Of a DNA stretch of 64,000 nucleotides, positions 1 through 8,351 are shown piece by piece. The notes beneath the pieces were generated by a model. It searched no databases, had not been told where the DNA came from, and saw only the letters and a list, made by a program, of their open reading frames with translations. The position numbers were made by a program, and so were the translations under genes. Position 1 is the first letter of the stretch; each line of letters opens with the position of its first letter. The stretch is from Qipengyuania_B sp965214525 (GTDB lineage Bacteria; Pseudomonadota; Alphaproteobacteria; Sphingomonadales; Sphingomonadaceae): the NCBI GenBank assembly GCA_965214525.1, contig OZ243959.1, positions 1,612,001 to 1,676,000 on the forward strand, in the 5' to 3' direction.

Positions 1-603
1 CTTGATGACGTCAGAGATGACACGGAATTTGAAAAGATTTGGCGAACAATTTTCATGAGCCACTACCAAGGTGAAGAAAGCTCCGCATACCTGATCGAGC
101 GGACGCTCATGCGGCCGCGCAATCTGATAAAGCTGTTTAACCACTGTCGCGGATTTGCCACAACGCTGAACCACGCAAAGATTGACGAAAGCGATATTAA
201 AAAGGGCGTTATCGCATATTCGAACGATCTACGAGAAGAACTTAATCGCGAACTAACTGATGTGATGCCATTTGCACGCGATCTTTTGTATTACTTCATG
301 GACGCAAATGCGGTGCTTTCTCCAGCCGAGCTCAATGCGGTTCTGGAGAGTGCTGAAATCGATGGTGGAGACATTGAGCAAGTCGCAGAGTTTCTGCTCT
401 ACTATGGTGTGGTGGGGATACGGACCGACCAGGGTGATCTCTTTATCTATGACGTGAATTACGACATCAAGGTGCTGAAGATACGCCTAGAACGAGCAGG
501 AGTAGATGCTCGTTTCATCGTCAATCCGGCCTTCTGGCCCGGTCTTGGCATTGCGCCACCTCCGCCGGACGCTCTGCGGCCAAGCTCAGAGGTGACGCAG
601 TAG
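1..603 (+). CDS. P-loop ATPase-type protein, C-terminal part (5' end outside window)
   Basis: The frame is open from base 1 and its first codons read LDDVRDDTEFEKIWRTIF before the first internal ATG at 55, so only the C-terminal 200 residues are present. The segment LMRPRNLIKLFNHCRGFA followed by a helical region resembles the C-terminal helical part of large STAND-like P-loop ATPases of the Sll1717 type, where RPR-xx-I marks the lid. The Walker motifs would lie upstream of the window. The C-terminus is proline-rich (APPPPDALRP). Base composition is lower in GC than the core genes, which fits accessory DNA. Family assignment is inference; the function (often defence-linked in such families) is not shown here. 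Confidence 0.6.
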   Translation, partial: LDDVRDDTEFEKIWRTIFMSHYQGEESSAYLIERTLMRPRNLIKLFNHCRGFATTLNHAKIDESDIKKGVIAYSNDLREELNRELTDVMPFARDLLYYFMDANAVLSPAELNAVLESAEIDGGDIEQVAEFLLYYGVVGIRTDQGDLFIYDVNYDIKVLKIRLERAGVDARFIVNPAFWPGLGIAPPPPDALRPSSEVTQ

Positions 604-1047
604 CGTTTTGAGCTCTGGGAACAGCGCCAGCGGAAGTATCCGCCATGACTGGCCGCGTGGCAGCAAGGACAGCAGCGCCTCGAAAATGTTCCGATATCTC
701 ACACCGGCGGACGACCCAAGTGCGAACGCGCCAGAAGTAGCAAACTTAGAACTGATCACTCCGCGTCCGTCAGATCGCTTGGCAAACGTAACCTGTCTAG
801 GGCACCCTGCTTCCGAGTGGTGTCAGTCCACATGTGGTCCTCCGTTGACGTCTCACACCGACTGCATCACATTTCAATGATAATACCCGAGCTCTTGTTC
901 GGTAAGGGCGTTAAATCCACTTAGATGGCCTCAGGCGCTATAATAAAACTTCCAACGCTATCGAGTATCCGACCGGCGACCGCGCGAGGAGAAATCGCGG
1001 CTTCGCTTATGATAACGGTGCGGCACTACCGCTTGTAAACTGATCGA
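604..1047. other. Non-coding stretch, no supported gene
   Basis: About 440 bases separate two convergent genes. Open frames here are short, lack ribosome binding sites and have no recognisable motif. No clear hairpin terminator with a T-run was seen. Confidence 0.5.
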
Positions 1048-2046
1048 TCAAAGTAGATCGTCTATATTTCTCTTGACGAAGCCCTTAATCCCCCGCTTGC
1101 CTGAAGAAGATCGTGAACCTGCTCCGAGGGATTGCTGATTGGCCCCTGGGCTTCCGGGCTGCCCATTGCCGTGACAGTGACCGCGAGGACGCCCACCTCG
1201 CGCGCCCGCGCCTCCTTTGCCAGAGACTCCGCCAGCACCTGGACGCCCCTGACCGCCTGGCTCCTGTCTCACGAGAAAGAAATCCGAAATTAGCGATGAC
1301 GGACTAACGAGAACGACAGACCCACCATCACCCCCTTTGCCCGCATTTCCGCCTCTTCCTCCAACACCTCCAGCACCGCCATCGCCGCCTCGTGCCGGTC
1401 CGTGCCTGCAGTTGAATATGTCAGAATCACCGTCAGCGCCTACGTCGCCGTTCCCTCCGTAGCCGCCATTCCCCCCGTCTCCTCCGTCTCCCCCTTCAAT
1501 TCCATCATACATAATCACTATCGCAGAAGCAGGGGCAGAGTCTTGGTGTTTTCCCCAGCGCACACGGTTCGTCATAATGTAAAGCAGCGGAAGTTGTTGA
1601 GTCCCTCCGTCTTCTCCACGCTCACCGTTTGCACCGGCGGCTCCGGGATTGCCGTTGCGATGGCCGTCAGTACCTTTGCCGTCCGGCGCGCGTGGTTGAT
1701 CCGGCGCATCAGAGCCAGCCAATTGCCTTGAAAAATCACCGTCAGCTACAGGGCCTGCAGGTCTAGAAATTAGCGCTTTCGAACTTGGATCCTCGATAAT
1801 TATCTCATCAGCAACAATCGCAACCCAAGGATGTTGAACGTCACTTATAATTACCTTCGCGTTATTCGCAAATCGTATGACTGACGCCTTAATCACCTGA
1901 TCTTGTAAGGCGATCTGCCCGGTGAAATCCATGGTTTGCAAGATTTGAGAGGACTTGATGCCATTGATAACCTCATCCGGAAGGTCAGGTTCATGAAAGT
2001 GGGTCAAGAGGTCCGCGTAAAAATCGTTGTCTGCATCCGGCGGCAT
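1048..2046 (-). CDS. Glycine-rich collagen-like protein of unknown function
   Basis: This 332-residue protein starts at an ATG with a good ribosome binding site (AAGGAG, six bases upstream). The first 100 residues form a non-repetitive, hydrophobic/beta-rich domain without a signal peptide. Residues about 115-150 and 180-320 are dominated by Gly-X-Y-like and GGDGG/GGNGG runs, interrupted by a short hydrophobic block (VVLVSPSSLISDFFLV). The C-terminus turns basic (KRGIKGFVKRNIDDLL). Such proteins form collagen-like or polyglycine structures, but I do not recognise a defined family. It is convergent with the ATPase fragment at 1-603 and lies in an accessory region, so a role with mobile or defence genes is possible but unproven. 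Confidence 0.6.
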   Translation of the reverse strand: MPPDADNDFYADLLTHFHEPDLPDEVINGIKSSQILQTMDFTGQIALQDQVIKASVIRFANNAKVIISDVQHPWVAIVADEIIIEDPSSKALISRPAGPVADGDFSRQLAGSDAPDQPRAPDGKGTDGHRNGNPGAAGANGERGEDGGTQQLPLLYIMTNRVRWGKHQDSAPASAIVIMYDGIEGGDGGDGGNGGYGGNGDVGADGDSDIFNCRHGPARGGDGGAGGVGGRGGNAGKGGDGGSVVLVSPSSLISDFFLVRQEPGGQGRPGAGGVSGKGGAGARGGRPRGHCHGNGQPGSPGANQQSLGAGSRSSSGKRGIKGFVKRNIDDLL

Positions 2047-2308
2047 TGCTCACTCCTTCGCATTCAGAAGCGTACCCGAGTCGGGTTCTCATGAACTTGC
2101 GCCCCATTTAGCCACAAGTCCATTAAATAGGGTGGTCACTCCTCAGTATGGCTTTGTGACTGACACGCGAATTCAAAGGTTTGTTTAGGTTGCGGTGTCA
2201 TGTGAAATGGACGATTGAGGGGTTATTCGTCCGTAATGCCTCGATCATTTGTTGTCCTGCTTCAACGGGTTAGCTCGGCCAAACCTGCCGCTTGGCTTCC
2301 GGTCCACT

Positions 2309-2638
2309 TCAAGCCACCGCATCCAGCCCGTTGCGCTGAATGATCGACAGCAGCCGCAGCGCCGGACCACCGGGCTTCTTAGCGCCGCGCTCCCAGTCCG
2401 AGACAAGGTTTTTCGATACGTTGAGATAGCGCGCGAACACCGGCTGCGAGACATGCTCCGCCTCGCGAATGGCCTTGATCTCGTCCGGTGCCAGAACCGG
2501 CGCAGGCGCAAGGCAGGCTTCGTCGAACTCGCGCATCGTGCGCTTATCGATGCTGCCAGCATCGTGGAGACCCTCCATCATCTCATGGACGGCGGCCATT
2601 GCCTCGCTCTTGTAGGTCTTTGCCTTAGCCTTGCTCAT
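2309..2638 (-). CDS. XRE-family antitoxin/regulator (HigA/NadS-like)
   Basis: The 109-residue product has a C-terminal helix-turn-helix (IKAIREAEHVSQPVFARYLNVSKNLVSDWERGAKKPGGPALRLL, about residues 53-96, shown here in parts: VSQPVFARYLNVS and VSDWERG are the recognition elements). This is the XRE arrangement of antitoxins that follow RelE-like toxins of the PF06296/HigB type. Its ATG lies 14 bases inside the end of the toxin gene, so the two are translationally coupled. It presumably neutralises the toxin and represses the operon. The gene order toxin before antitoxin is that of higBA-like systems. Confidence 0.85.
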   Translation of the reverse strand: MSKAKAKTYKSEAMAAVHEMMEGLHDAGSIDKRTMREFDEACLAPAPVLAPDEIKAIREAEHVSQPVFARYLNVSKNLVSDWERGAKKPGGPALRLLSIIQRNGLDAVA

Positions 2639-3023
2639 CGTCTTTCACCTCGACCAATCGGCCTGCTTCAACTTCCGCTTCGATCTGCTCCTCGCTCAGC
2701 TCCAGCATGATGCTGGCGGCCTTGCAATAAACCTTCAGTTCCGCCGCACTCAGGCTTGCCTTCGTGCTCTTGGCGAAGGCGAACACGAATATGGCTCTCT
2801 CGCCCGAGCGGAAGACAAGGATCGAGCGATACCCGCCCGATTTGCCGCCGCCCTGACGCGCAATGCGCTGCTTGATAAGCCCGCTGCCGAGATCGGCATC
2901 GATCAGGCCGTTCTCGGCCCGATGCACGGCATCAGAAAGCGTCGAATCGCTGATCTTTTCCTTTGCTGCGAACTTGGCGAACCAGCGGTTGGCGTAGATG
3001 CGTGTGCGCGGGCTCTCAGTCAT
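2625..3023 (-). CDS. RelE/HigB-like toxin (type II toxin-antitoxin)
   Basis: The 132-residue protein starting at MTESPRTRIY has the layout of the RelE-like family PF06296: a basic core with IKQRIARQGGGKSGGYRSILVF, then RAIFVFAFAKS and a C-terminal helix rich in acidic residues. Known members cleave mRNA at the ribosome. An upstream ATG at 3044 would add seven residues, but the 3023 start overlaps the stop of the integrase gene by eight bases, matching the coupling seen throughout this operon. It is followed by its XRE antitoxin with a 14-base overlap. Confidence 0.85.
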   Translation of the reverse strand: MTESPRTRIYANRWFAKFAAKEKISDSTLSDAVHRAENGLIDADLGSGLIKQRIARQGGGKSGGYRSILVFRSGERAIFVFAFAKSTKASLSAAELKVYCKAASIMLELSEEQIEAEVEAGRLVEVKDDEQG

Positions 3024-4254
3024 ACAGCACCGCCTCTCTATCACACATAGCGTTATAGTTCAATGAACGGTTTCCGCCCATCGTCTCTTCGATCAAGTCG
3101 CCAATCCGCTGCCCTGCCTCGATAACCGGACCATCGTCGAGATGCGCATAGCGCGCTGTCGTTGTCACGTGCCTATGGCCGAGCAGCTTGCCGATCATCG
3201 GCAGGGTTTCCGATCGCGCTGCGGCATGACTTGCAAAGCTGTGACGCAGGTCGTGAAGGCGAATGCCGTATAGTTGTGCTTCGTCGCGAACTTCCCTCCA
3301 GAAGTAGGTAATGTCGATAGGGCGGCGGGTCTTTGGGTTCCAGAAAACCTCTGGATGTTTCTTCTGTCGCGGCAGGCATTGCAGGATCGTCCAGGCCGCT
3401 TCGCCAAGCCAAACGGTGCGCGGCCCGGTCTTGCTGTCGGTCAGCAGCAAGCGCCGTCCCTTTACTTCGCTCCAGGTCAGCTTGGCGATCTCGGATTTGC
3501 GACACCCGGTCAGCATCAGAAGATAGATGACAGAGCAGTGAAGCGGGTAGTCGTTGCGCCGTTTGTCGAGCGCGATGCCCAAACACTCGAACTCCTGATC
3601 GGACAGGAAGCGCTCGCATTTGCGGCGCTTGTTCATGCGGATTGTCGCGCACGGGTTCGACCCTTCGGGCTTGATGCCCCATTCCTCGGCCTTGTTCATC
3701 ATCGCCCGCAGAATTTCGCAGGAGCGGTTGGCCGCACCGGGGCCGCCGGTATCGGTCACGCGGTTGAACCACTCATGCACATGGCTTTCTTCGATCTCGT
3801 CGAGGAACATCCCTGCGAACGCGCCTTGCAGGTAGTTCTCGCGGTAGAGACCATGTGTGTGCTGCGTCGACGGCTTCCACTTTGGTGACATTTTGCGCCA
3901 GTAAACCTCAAGGAAGCCGGTGTAGAGCGGGCTCTTGCGGCGCTTCTTCCGCTTTTCCGCCGGGTTCTGACCAACCTGCGCGCGCAACAACACGCGGCGT
4001 GCGACATCCATTGCCTGCGCTTCGCTCAATATCCTGGCGTTGCCGATCGTAACGGTCCGCGTGCGTCCCTGCATCGCTGCCTGGACGATGTAGATTTTGC
4101 GACCGCTGGCATAGAGCCGCGTGCCGAAACCCGGCAGGCGCTTGGACCAGGTCGTTTGGCGCAGACGACTGTCGCCGTTCGTTTTGCCGATGATGCCGAT
4201 GCGAAGCGAGCCGAGTTCCTCGGCGAGGATTGTCTGGAGTGTGAGCGCGTTCAT
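3016..4254 (-). CDS. Tyrosine recombinase/integrase (second of tandem pair)
   Basis: This 412-residue integrase has an N-terminal arm-binding-like region, a SAM-like core-binding domain (about 105-210) and a C-terminal catalytic domain. The catalytic set is visible: Arg252 in TGCRKSE, Lys in DSKTG, His334 and Arg337 in HDLRHSF, His360 in LLGH and the nucleophile Tyr369 in TARYAHL. Its start overlaps the stop of the preceding integrase gene by four bases (ATGA) and its stop overlaps the toxin gene. All catalytic residues are present, so it is probably active. Its att sites were not found. Confidence 0.93.
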   Translation of the reverse strand: MNALTLQTILAEELGSLRIGIIGKTNGDSRLRQTTWSKRLPGFGTRLYASGRKIYIVQAAMQGRTRTVTIGNARILSEAQAMDVARRVLLRAQVGQNPAEKRKKRRKSPLYTGFLEVYWRKMSPKWKPSTQHTHGLYRENYLQGAFAGMFLDEIEESHVHEWFNRVTDTGGPGAANRSCEILRAMMNKAEEWGIKPEGSNPCATIRMNKRRKCERFLSDQEFECLGIALDKRRNDYPLHCSVIYLLMLTGCRKSEIAKLTWSEVKGRRLLLTDSKTGPRTVWLGEAAWTILQCLPRQKKHPEVFWNPKTRRPIDITYFWREVRDEAQLYGIRLHDLRHSFASHAAARSETLPMIGKLLGHRHVTTTARYAHLDDGPVIEAGQRIGDLIEETMGGNRSLNYNAMCDREAVLYD

Positions 4255-5501
4255 CGGCCTACTCCGATCAAACGGGCAATCGACCCAGAAACACGGTCAG
4301 CGGCATCCGCGACAACCTCGTCTGACAGGTGGGCGTAGCGCGATGTTGTCTCGGCAAGCGCGTGGCCGAGCAACTTGCCGATCACCATCAGCGAGATGTT
4401 GTCGCGAATAGCCGTCGAGGCGAAACTGTGCCGTAAGTCGTGCAACCGCACGTCGGGCAATGCGGCATGGCTGCGCAAACGAGGCCAAACGTTTGCTAGA
4501 CTGATCTGCTTTTGAGGGTCATGCCGCGATGGGAATACCAATCCCCGGCTCCGCCGATCCGGCAGCGCCTCGACGATTTCGACCGCCTGTCGATTGAGAT
4601 AGACGATCTTCGCGCCGGTCTTGCTGTCGGGCAGCATCAACCTGGGCGGCTGCACCCATTCCCAGCGCAGCATCTCGATTTCCCCGCGCCGCGCCCCCGT
4701 GTACATCATCAGCCGGATCGCGGCGACTGCAAGCGGGTATTCGCTTTCGAAGTCGTTCAAGGCGGTCGCGAGCTGCCCATATTCGCTCGGACTGAGAAAG
4801 CGCTCCATCCGCTTGCGTTTATAGCGCGGCATTCCCTTGCACGGATTGGAACCGCGCGAGCGGTAGCCGAGCTTCTCGGCATATCCCATCATTACCGAAA
4901 GGATCGGCAGGGTGCGATTGAACGCACCCGTTCGCTCGGCAAATCCGTCGCGCCAGAACATGACATCGGCCTTAGTAATCTCGTCGACACGGCGGTCACC
5001 AAATGCCGGGATGACATCGCGGTCGATGCTGCTCCGGTTGCCATACCGTGTGCTCGACTTCCAATGGCGCGCGTAGTCGGCCCAGAAGCGCTCCGCATAT
5101 TCACGCATCAACGGCGTCTCTCTCGTGCCTGCCCTACCGGTTTTGCGCGAGGGCAGCCCGTCAAGCGCGACCTCGGTCAGCTTCTCTCGTGCCAGACGCC
5201 TCGCCTCGATTGCGGTAATCTGGCGCGATGTGCCGAGCGAAACGCGGCGCTGCTTGCCGCGCTGGCGAAACATAACGAACCAGGTCCGCCGTCCCGAAGG
5301 ATGCACGCGCAGCCCGAAGCCGGGCAGCTCGTTATCCCAATACGCCATCATCTCCTTGCCCGGTTTGCGGCGGGCGACATTGCCGTTGAGCTTTACCCTC
5401 CGCTCGCCCCTTTCACCATTTCCCTCGCGCTCTGACGGCACTGCGGATAGCGCATGATTCGGGTTTGATTTTTCTGGCGACACATAGCCATTCTTATCCA
5501 T
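4251..5501 (-). CDS. Tyrosine recombinase/integrase (first of tandem pair)
   Basis: This 416-residue integrase is the first gene of an operon int-int-toxin-antitoxin. Catalytic residues are Arg271 (TGARRGE), Lys in DSKTG, His354 and Arg357 (HDLRHSF), His380 (LLGH) and Tyr389 (TSRYAHLSD). The N-terminal segment (DNELPGFGLRVHPSGRRTWF) is an arm-binding domain of the DUF4102-like type. It is related to the following integrase in layout but clearly diverged in sequence. Tandem recombinases usually act together on one element; here no attachment site or cargo boundary could be recognised. Confidence 0.93.
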   Translation of the reverse strand: MDKNGYVSPEKSNPNHALSAVPSEREGNGERGERRVKLNGNVARRKPGKEMMAYWDNELPGFGLRVHPSGRRTWFVMFRQRGKQRRVSLGTSRQITAIEARRLAREKLTEVALDGLPSRKTGRAGTRETPLMREYAERFWADYARHWKSSTRYGNRSSIDRDVIPAFGDRRVDEITKADVMFWRDGFAERTGAFNRTLPILSVMMGYAEKLGYRSRGSNPCKGMPRYKRKRMERFLSPSEYGQLATALNDFESEYPLAVAAIRLMMYTGARRGEIEMLRWEWVQPPRLMLPDSKTGAKIVYLNRQAVEIVEALPDRRSRGLVFPSRHDPQKQISLANVWPRLRSHAALPDVRLHDLRHSFASTAIRDNISLMVIGKLLGHALAETTSRYAHLSDEVVADAADRVSGSIARLIGVGR

Positions 5502-5680
5502 CGATCTGCTCCTCGTTTTCGAGGATCAAATTCGCGCAACCTATTGCTTAATAATGTGTTTCTGCATCAGCGATGCGTACGGTGTGCTCGAAGATTCCAC
5601 CATGCGCAGGGGTGATCCGGTGAAGGAGCGGGGTCGTTCAAAGCGAGTAATTAGGCTCGCCACGAAGCGGCAACAACCAC

Positions 5681-5878
5681 TCAGTCATTCAATTCGACGA
5701 GAATGCAGGCAACGGCAGCCTCTCCAGCCTTTAACCGAAGCCAAATTTCTTTGACATCGTAATAAGTAAATACTTCATCTTTCTCGATAGAGATGTAGTC
5801 TCCCTTTCTTGGAACGAACGGAAGACTCTCAACCGAAATCAAGGAGTCTTTGGAATCCCTTATTTCTACCTCAACCAC
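5681..5878 (-). CDS. Small protein, candidate immunity protein for the upstream Rhs tip
   Basis: A 65-residue acidic protein begins four bases after the stop codon of the Rhs tip at 5882-6919. It has a beta-strand-like pattern (VEVEIRDS, YISIEKDEVFTYYDVKEIWLRL, VACILVELND) and no signal peptide. Small unrelated genes directly behind Rhs C-terminal toxin domains are usually cognate immunity genes; the assignment is by position only, since I do not recognise the family. A cytoplasmic immunity protein would fit a cytoplasm-acting toxin. Confidence 0.5.
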   Translation of the reverse strand: MVEVEIRDSKDSLISVESLPFVPRKGDYISIEKDEVFTYYDVKEIWLRLKAGEAAVACILVELND

Positions 5879-5881
5879 GTT

Positions 5882-6919
5882 TCACCTATTGTTATAGCGG
5901 ATTCTTCTTCCGCTACCCGCATCTGGCTTTCTGCCACTCGGGGATTGTCTCTCATTTGTCCATCTGCCGTCACTGGAGGGACGAAGTACGACGCGAGTGC
6001 CGTCCGGAAGAACCTTAACCCTAGTTCCGTTTGCTCGCTCACCCCCCACCTCTGCGCCTTTTAACCCATCAAAGTCTTTCTCAGCTTGCTCCTTACCACC
6101 AGACTTCTCCTTCTGACCGTCCGGCCCCACCTCTGCACCTTCTGCAAGATCATCCCAGTCCTCATCGGAACCCTCTTGTGCCGTAGGTGAACTGTCATTG
6201 TTAAAGATACGTCCGCCGAGGTCTCTTAAGTTCCGATAACCCCGATACCCCGCGTTCCAAATTGCCGCACCGGCCGCGACTACCAGCACCGCTGGCGCAG
6301 GAGCAGTTACAACAATTGTGCATGTTTGCGTCTCGTCCCCGTTGTCGACGCACTCCATTTCCTCGCCCGTCGGATCGACCCCATTGATCGGATCGTTTGC
6401 GACATAACCATAGAGGTTGATGTTGTCCATATATCCGATCGGATCGGTCTGCATGAACCGCCCAAGCGTCGGCGAGTATATGCGGGCCTTGTAATAATAC
6501 ATTCCCAGTTCGGGCAACCATGCCTGCCCGGCGTACTGGAACCGGCCGAGGTTCGTAGTGCCAGGCTGCCCATACTCGTCGTAGGTGTTGATAGCAGCCG
6601 ATGCGTTATTGATGTCGGCGCGATAGACGATCGAACCGCGTGCATCGCTGTACAGAAACCGGGCATTGGTGAGCGCGGTGCTGGAGCCGGCATAGCTCAT
6701 AAGCGGATCGTCGGTTCCCGCATTGGGTCCGTGAACGTGCCGCTGGAGCATGGCGTTCGAGCCGTTATATTCGGCTATCATCGCATCGCCGTCATAAACA
6801 AACCGCGTCGGCCCCTGGCTTACGCCGTTTACGTAATTGACGCTCTCGTGCAAACGTCCAAGCGGATCGTAGCGCAGCGTTGCTTTGATCTGCCCGGTAT
6901 GTAGGTTACAGAAGGCTCC
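5882..6919 (-). CDS. Orphan Rhs C-terminal tip with variable toxin domain
   Basis: The open frame starts immediately after the stop of the preceding gene (upstream stop 6920-6922) and reads through RYDPLGRLHESV, typical of Rhs/YD repeats, then the Rhs core ending YYKARIYSPTLGRFMQTDPIGY...NLYGYVANDPINGVDPTG. After that conserved junction the sequence changes to an unrelated tip: a hydrophobic stretch (PAPAVLVVAAGAAIW), an acidic linker and a basic C-terminus (RVKVLPDGTRVVLRPSSDGRW). No normal start codon exists; TTG at 6853 is the only plausible one. This is an orphan or displaced tip, probably silent unless recombined onto a full Rhs gene. The toxin activity is unknown; a nuclease is only a guess. 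Confidence 0.75.
   Translation of the reverse strand, partial: GAFCNLHTGQIKATLRYDPLGRLHESVNYVNGVSQGPTRFVYDGDAMIAEYNGSNAMLQRHVHGPNAGTDDPLMSYAGSSTALTNARFLYSDARGSIVYRADINNASAAINTYDEYGQPGTTNLGRFQYAGQAWLPELGMYYYKARIYSPTLGRFMQTDPIGYMDNINLYGYVANDPINGVDPTGEEMECVDNGDETQTCTIVVTAPAPAVLVVAAGAAIWNAGYRGYRNLRDLGGRIFNNDSSPTAQEGSDEDWDDLAEGAEVGPDGQKEKSGGKEQAEKDFDGLKGAEVGGERANGTRVKVLPDGTRVVLRPSSDGRWTNERQSPSGRKPDAGSGRRIRYNNR
6368..6496. repeat. Rhs junction repeat, copy 1
   Basis: 129 bases encoding the end of the Rhs core (from the DPTG junction back to KARIYSP) match positions 7851-7979 at all but about three bases, in direct orientation 1483 bases apart. This is the usual homology through which Rhs tips are exchanged. 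Confidence 0.9.
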
Positions 6920-7288
6920 TTAACGTGGTTTTGTGTTCTCGAACTCCAACCGAAGAATGAACGTCTTCATATCGGCTTCGGCGCCGGTATAATACAAGAA
7001 AGCGCTAGTCTCGGATTCGAACGATCTTCCTTCGATAAGCTTCCCTTCATCTCTCATTACTTCTAGTCTTTTCATTGTATCATATGATAGTATTACACCT
7101 CGTAGCGGTAAATCGCAGTCCAACTTGGTAAAATTCGGATTGTCAGTTGAAGCCCCACTCCATGAAAGATGAAGAGGCACGGTTTGGTAACCGGCATCAA
7201 TTCCAAGACTTCGACACTTGTCCGAGGTCGATGAACAGGAAGAGGCAATAACGCCGATTACGAGGGCAGCGGCTCTTGCAGGTAGCAT
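6920..7288 (-). CDS. Lipoprotein-like candidate immunity protein for the metallopeptidase Rhs tip
   Basis: The 122-residue product starts at MLPARAAALVIGV, seven bases after the stop of the Rhs tip at 7296; an ATG at 7309 would instead overlap it by 14 bases. Residues 1-18 form a hydrophobic signal peptide ending in a lipobox-like IASSC, though Ala at -3 makes the lipobox imperfect. The rest is soluble and low in GC. Its position right behind an Rhs toxin tip marks it as the likely immunity gene, and its export suggests protection in the periplasm. I do not recognise the family. Confidence 0.55.
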   Translation of the reverse strand: MLPARAAALVIGVIASSCSSTSDKCRSLGIDAGYQTVPLHLSWSGASTDNPNFTKLDCDLPLRGVILSYDTMKRLEVMRDEGKLIEGRSFESETSAFLYYTGAEADMKTFILRLEFENTKPR

Positions 7289-7295
7289 CGGCACC

Positions 7296-8348
7296 TCACT
7301 GCCCTCCATTTATCTGTTGGCTTACCCAAGCGTCCTCTTGCCTCCAGCAAGCATCCTTTCCGATGCTCTGACGGCAGGATTCGAATGCTCGAATTTGCAA
7401 ATACTGTCCGTGAGAACGGCTTCCGAAGCCGTCACGCTGGTCCCATCCACGCGACCGGCCAATCCAGTAATCATGACCGTATGCAGTGATTTCTTTCTGG
7501 TACTGGGAATTGCCATAATTCCTTTGCAGGGCGTGAATTGCTTCGTGACCTAGGGCAACCATTCCATAGGTTTGCGTAGAAACTCGCTCCCGTTTAGCAT
7601 TCTCCTGAATAAGATTCAGATTAAGCGAGATATTTCCACCGCTATGGACACCCGGATTGTCCTGCTTATCATTGAAGCTAATTGTCACTCCATTTTTATC
7701 ATCAGGATCGCCGAGAGCATTCGCAACACGTGCGCCAACATTTCGTGCAACCCGGGAATTATGGTAAGGCATCCTGATCTTTGATACTTCGTTTCGCCAC
7801 TTTTCTACAATTGCACATTGGCCTTTTGAGCCTTCGCATTCAAATTTCCCCGTCGGATCGACCCCATTGATCGGATCGTTTGCGACATAACCATAGAGGT
7901 TGATGTTGTCCACATATCCGATCGGATCGGTCTGCATGAACCGCCCAAGCGAAGGCGAGTATATGCGGGCCTTGTAATAGTAGAGACCCGCTTCGGGAAC
8001 CCATGCCTGTCCTGTATAGCCGAACCTTGTGTCGATCGGTGCGTCCGCAACCTGGTACTCGTCATAGGCGTTGACCATGGTGCTGGTGCCTGCCGCATCG
8101 GCTTGGAGCACGATCGAGCCCAGGCGATCGGCATACAGGAACCTTGCATTGGTAAGCGCGGTGCTGGCGCCGCCATAGGCGACCAGCGGATCATCGCCCG
8201 CACCCGTGCCATGGACGAACCGGCGCAGCATCTGGTTGTTGGCATCGTACTCCGCGATCAGCGCATCGCCATCATAGACGTTGCGGCGGATATTGCCGTT
8301 CTGGTCCCTGACCTCGAACAGGCGGCCGAACGGATTACTGAAACGAGT
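7296..8348 (-). CDS. Orphan Rhs tip with HExxH metallopeptidase-like toxin domain
   Basis: The frame is open from the codon after a TGA at 8349-8351 and begins with NPFGRLFEVRD, a YD-repeat fragment, so the large N-terminal part of Rhs is missing. The first ATG is at 8231. The Rhs core ends at NDPINGVDPTG (residues about 116-128 from that ATG). The tip of about 180 residues then has GHEAIHAL, an HExxH zinc site with His229, Glu230 and His233, and a possible third ligand Glu247 in QKEITAY. Metallopeptidase tips are known among polymorphic toxins. A lipoprotein-like gene follows directly. Without the Rhs cage it is probably a silent cassette or truncated relic. Confidence 0.75.
   Translation of the reverse strand, partial: TRFSNPFGRLFEVRDQNGNIRRNVYDGDALIAEYDANNQMLRRFVHGTGAGDDPLVAYGGASTALTNARFLYADRLGSIVLQADAAGTSTMVNAYDEYQVADAPIDTRFGYTGQAWVPEAGLYYYKARIYSPSLGRFMQTDPIGYVDNINLYGYVANDPINGVDPTGKFECEGSKGQCAIVEKWRNEVSKIRMPYHNSRVARNVGARVANALGDPDDKNGVTISFNDKQDNPGVHSGGNISLNLNLIQENAKRERVSTQTYGMVALGHEAIHALQRNYGNSQYQKEITAYGHDYWIGRSRGWDQRDGFGSRSHGQYLQIRAFESCRQSIGKDACWRQEDAWVSQQINGGQ
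7851..7979. repeat. Rhs junction repeat, copy 2
   Basis: Direct, almost identical counterpart of 6368-6496, covering the conserved Rhs core end just before the variable metallopeptidase tip. Confidence 0.9.
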
Positions 8349-8351
8349 TCA

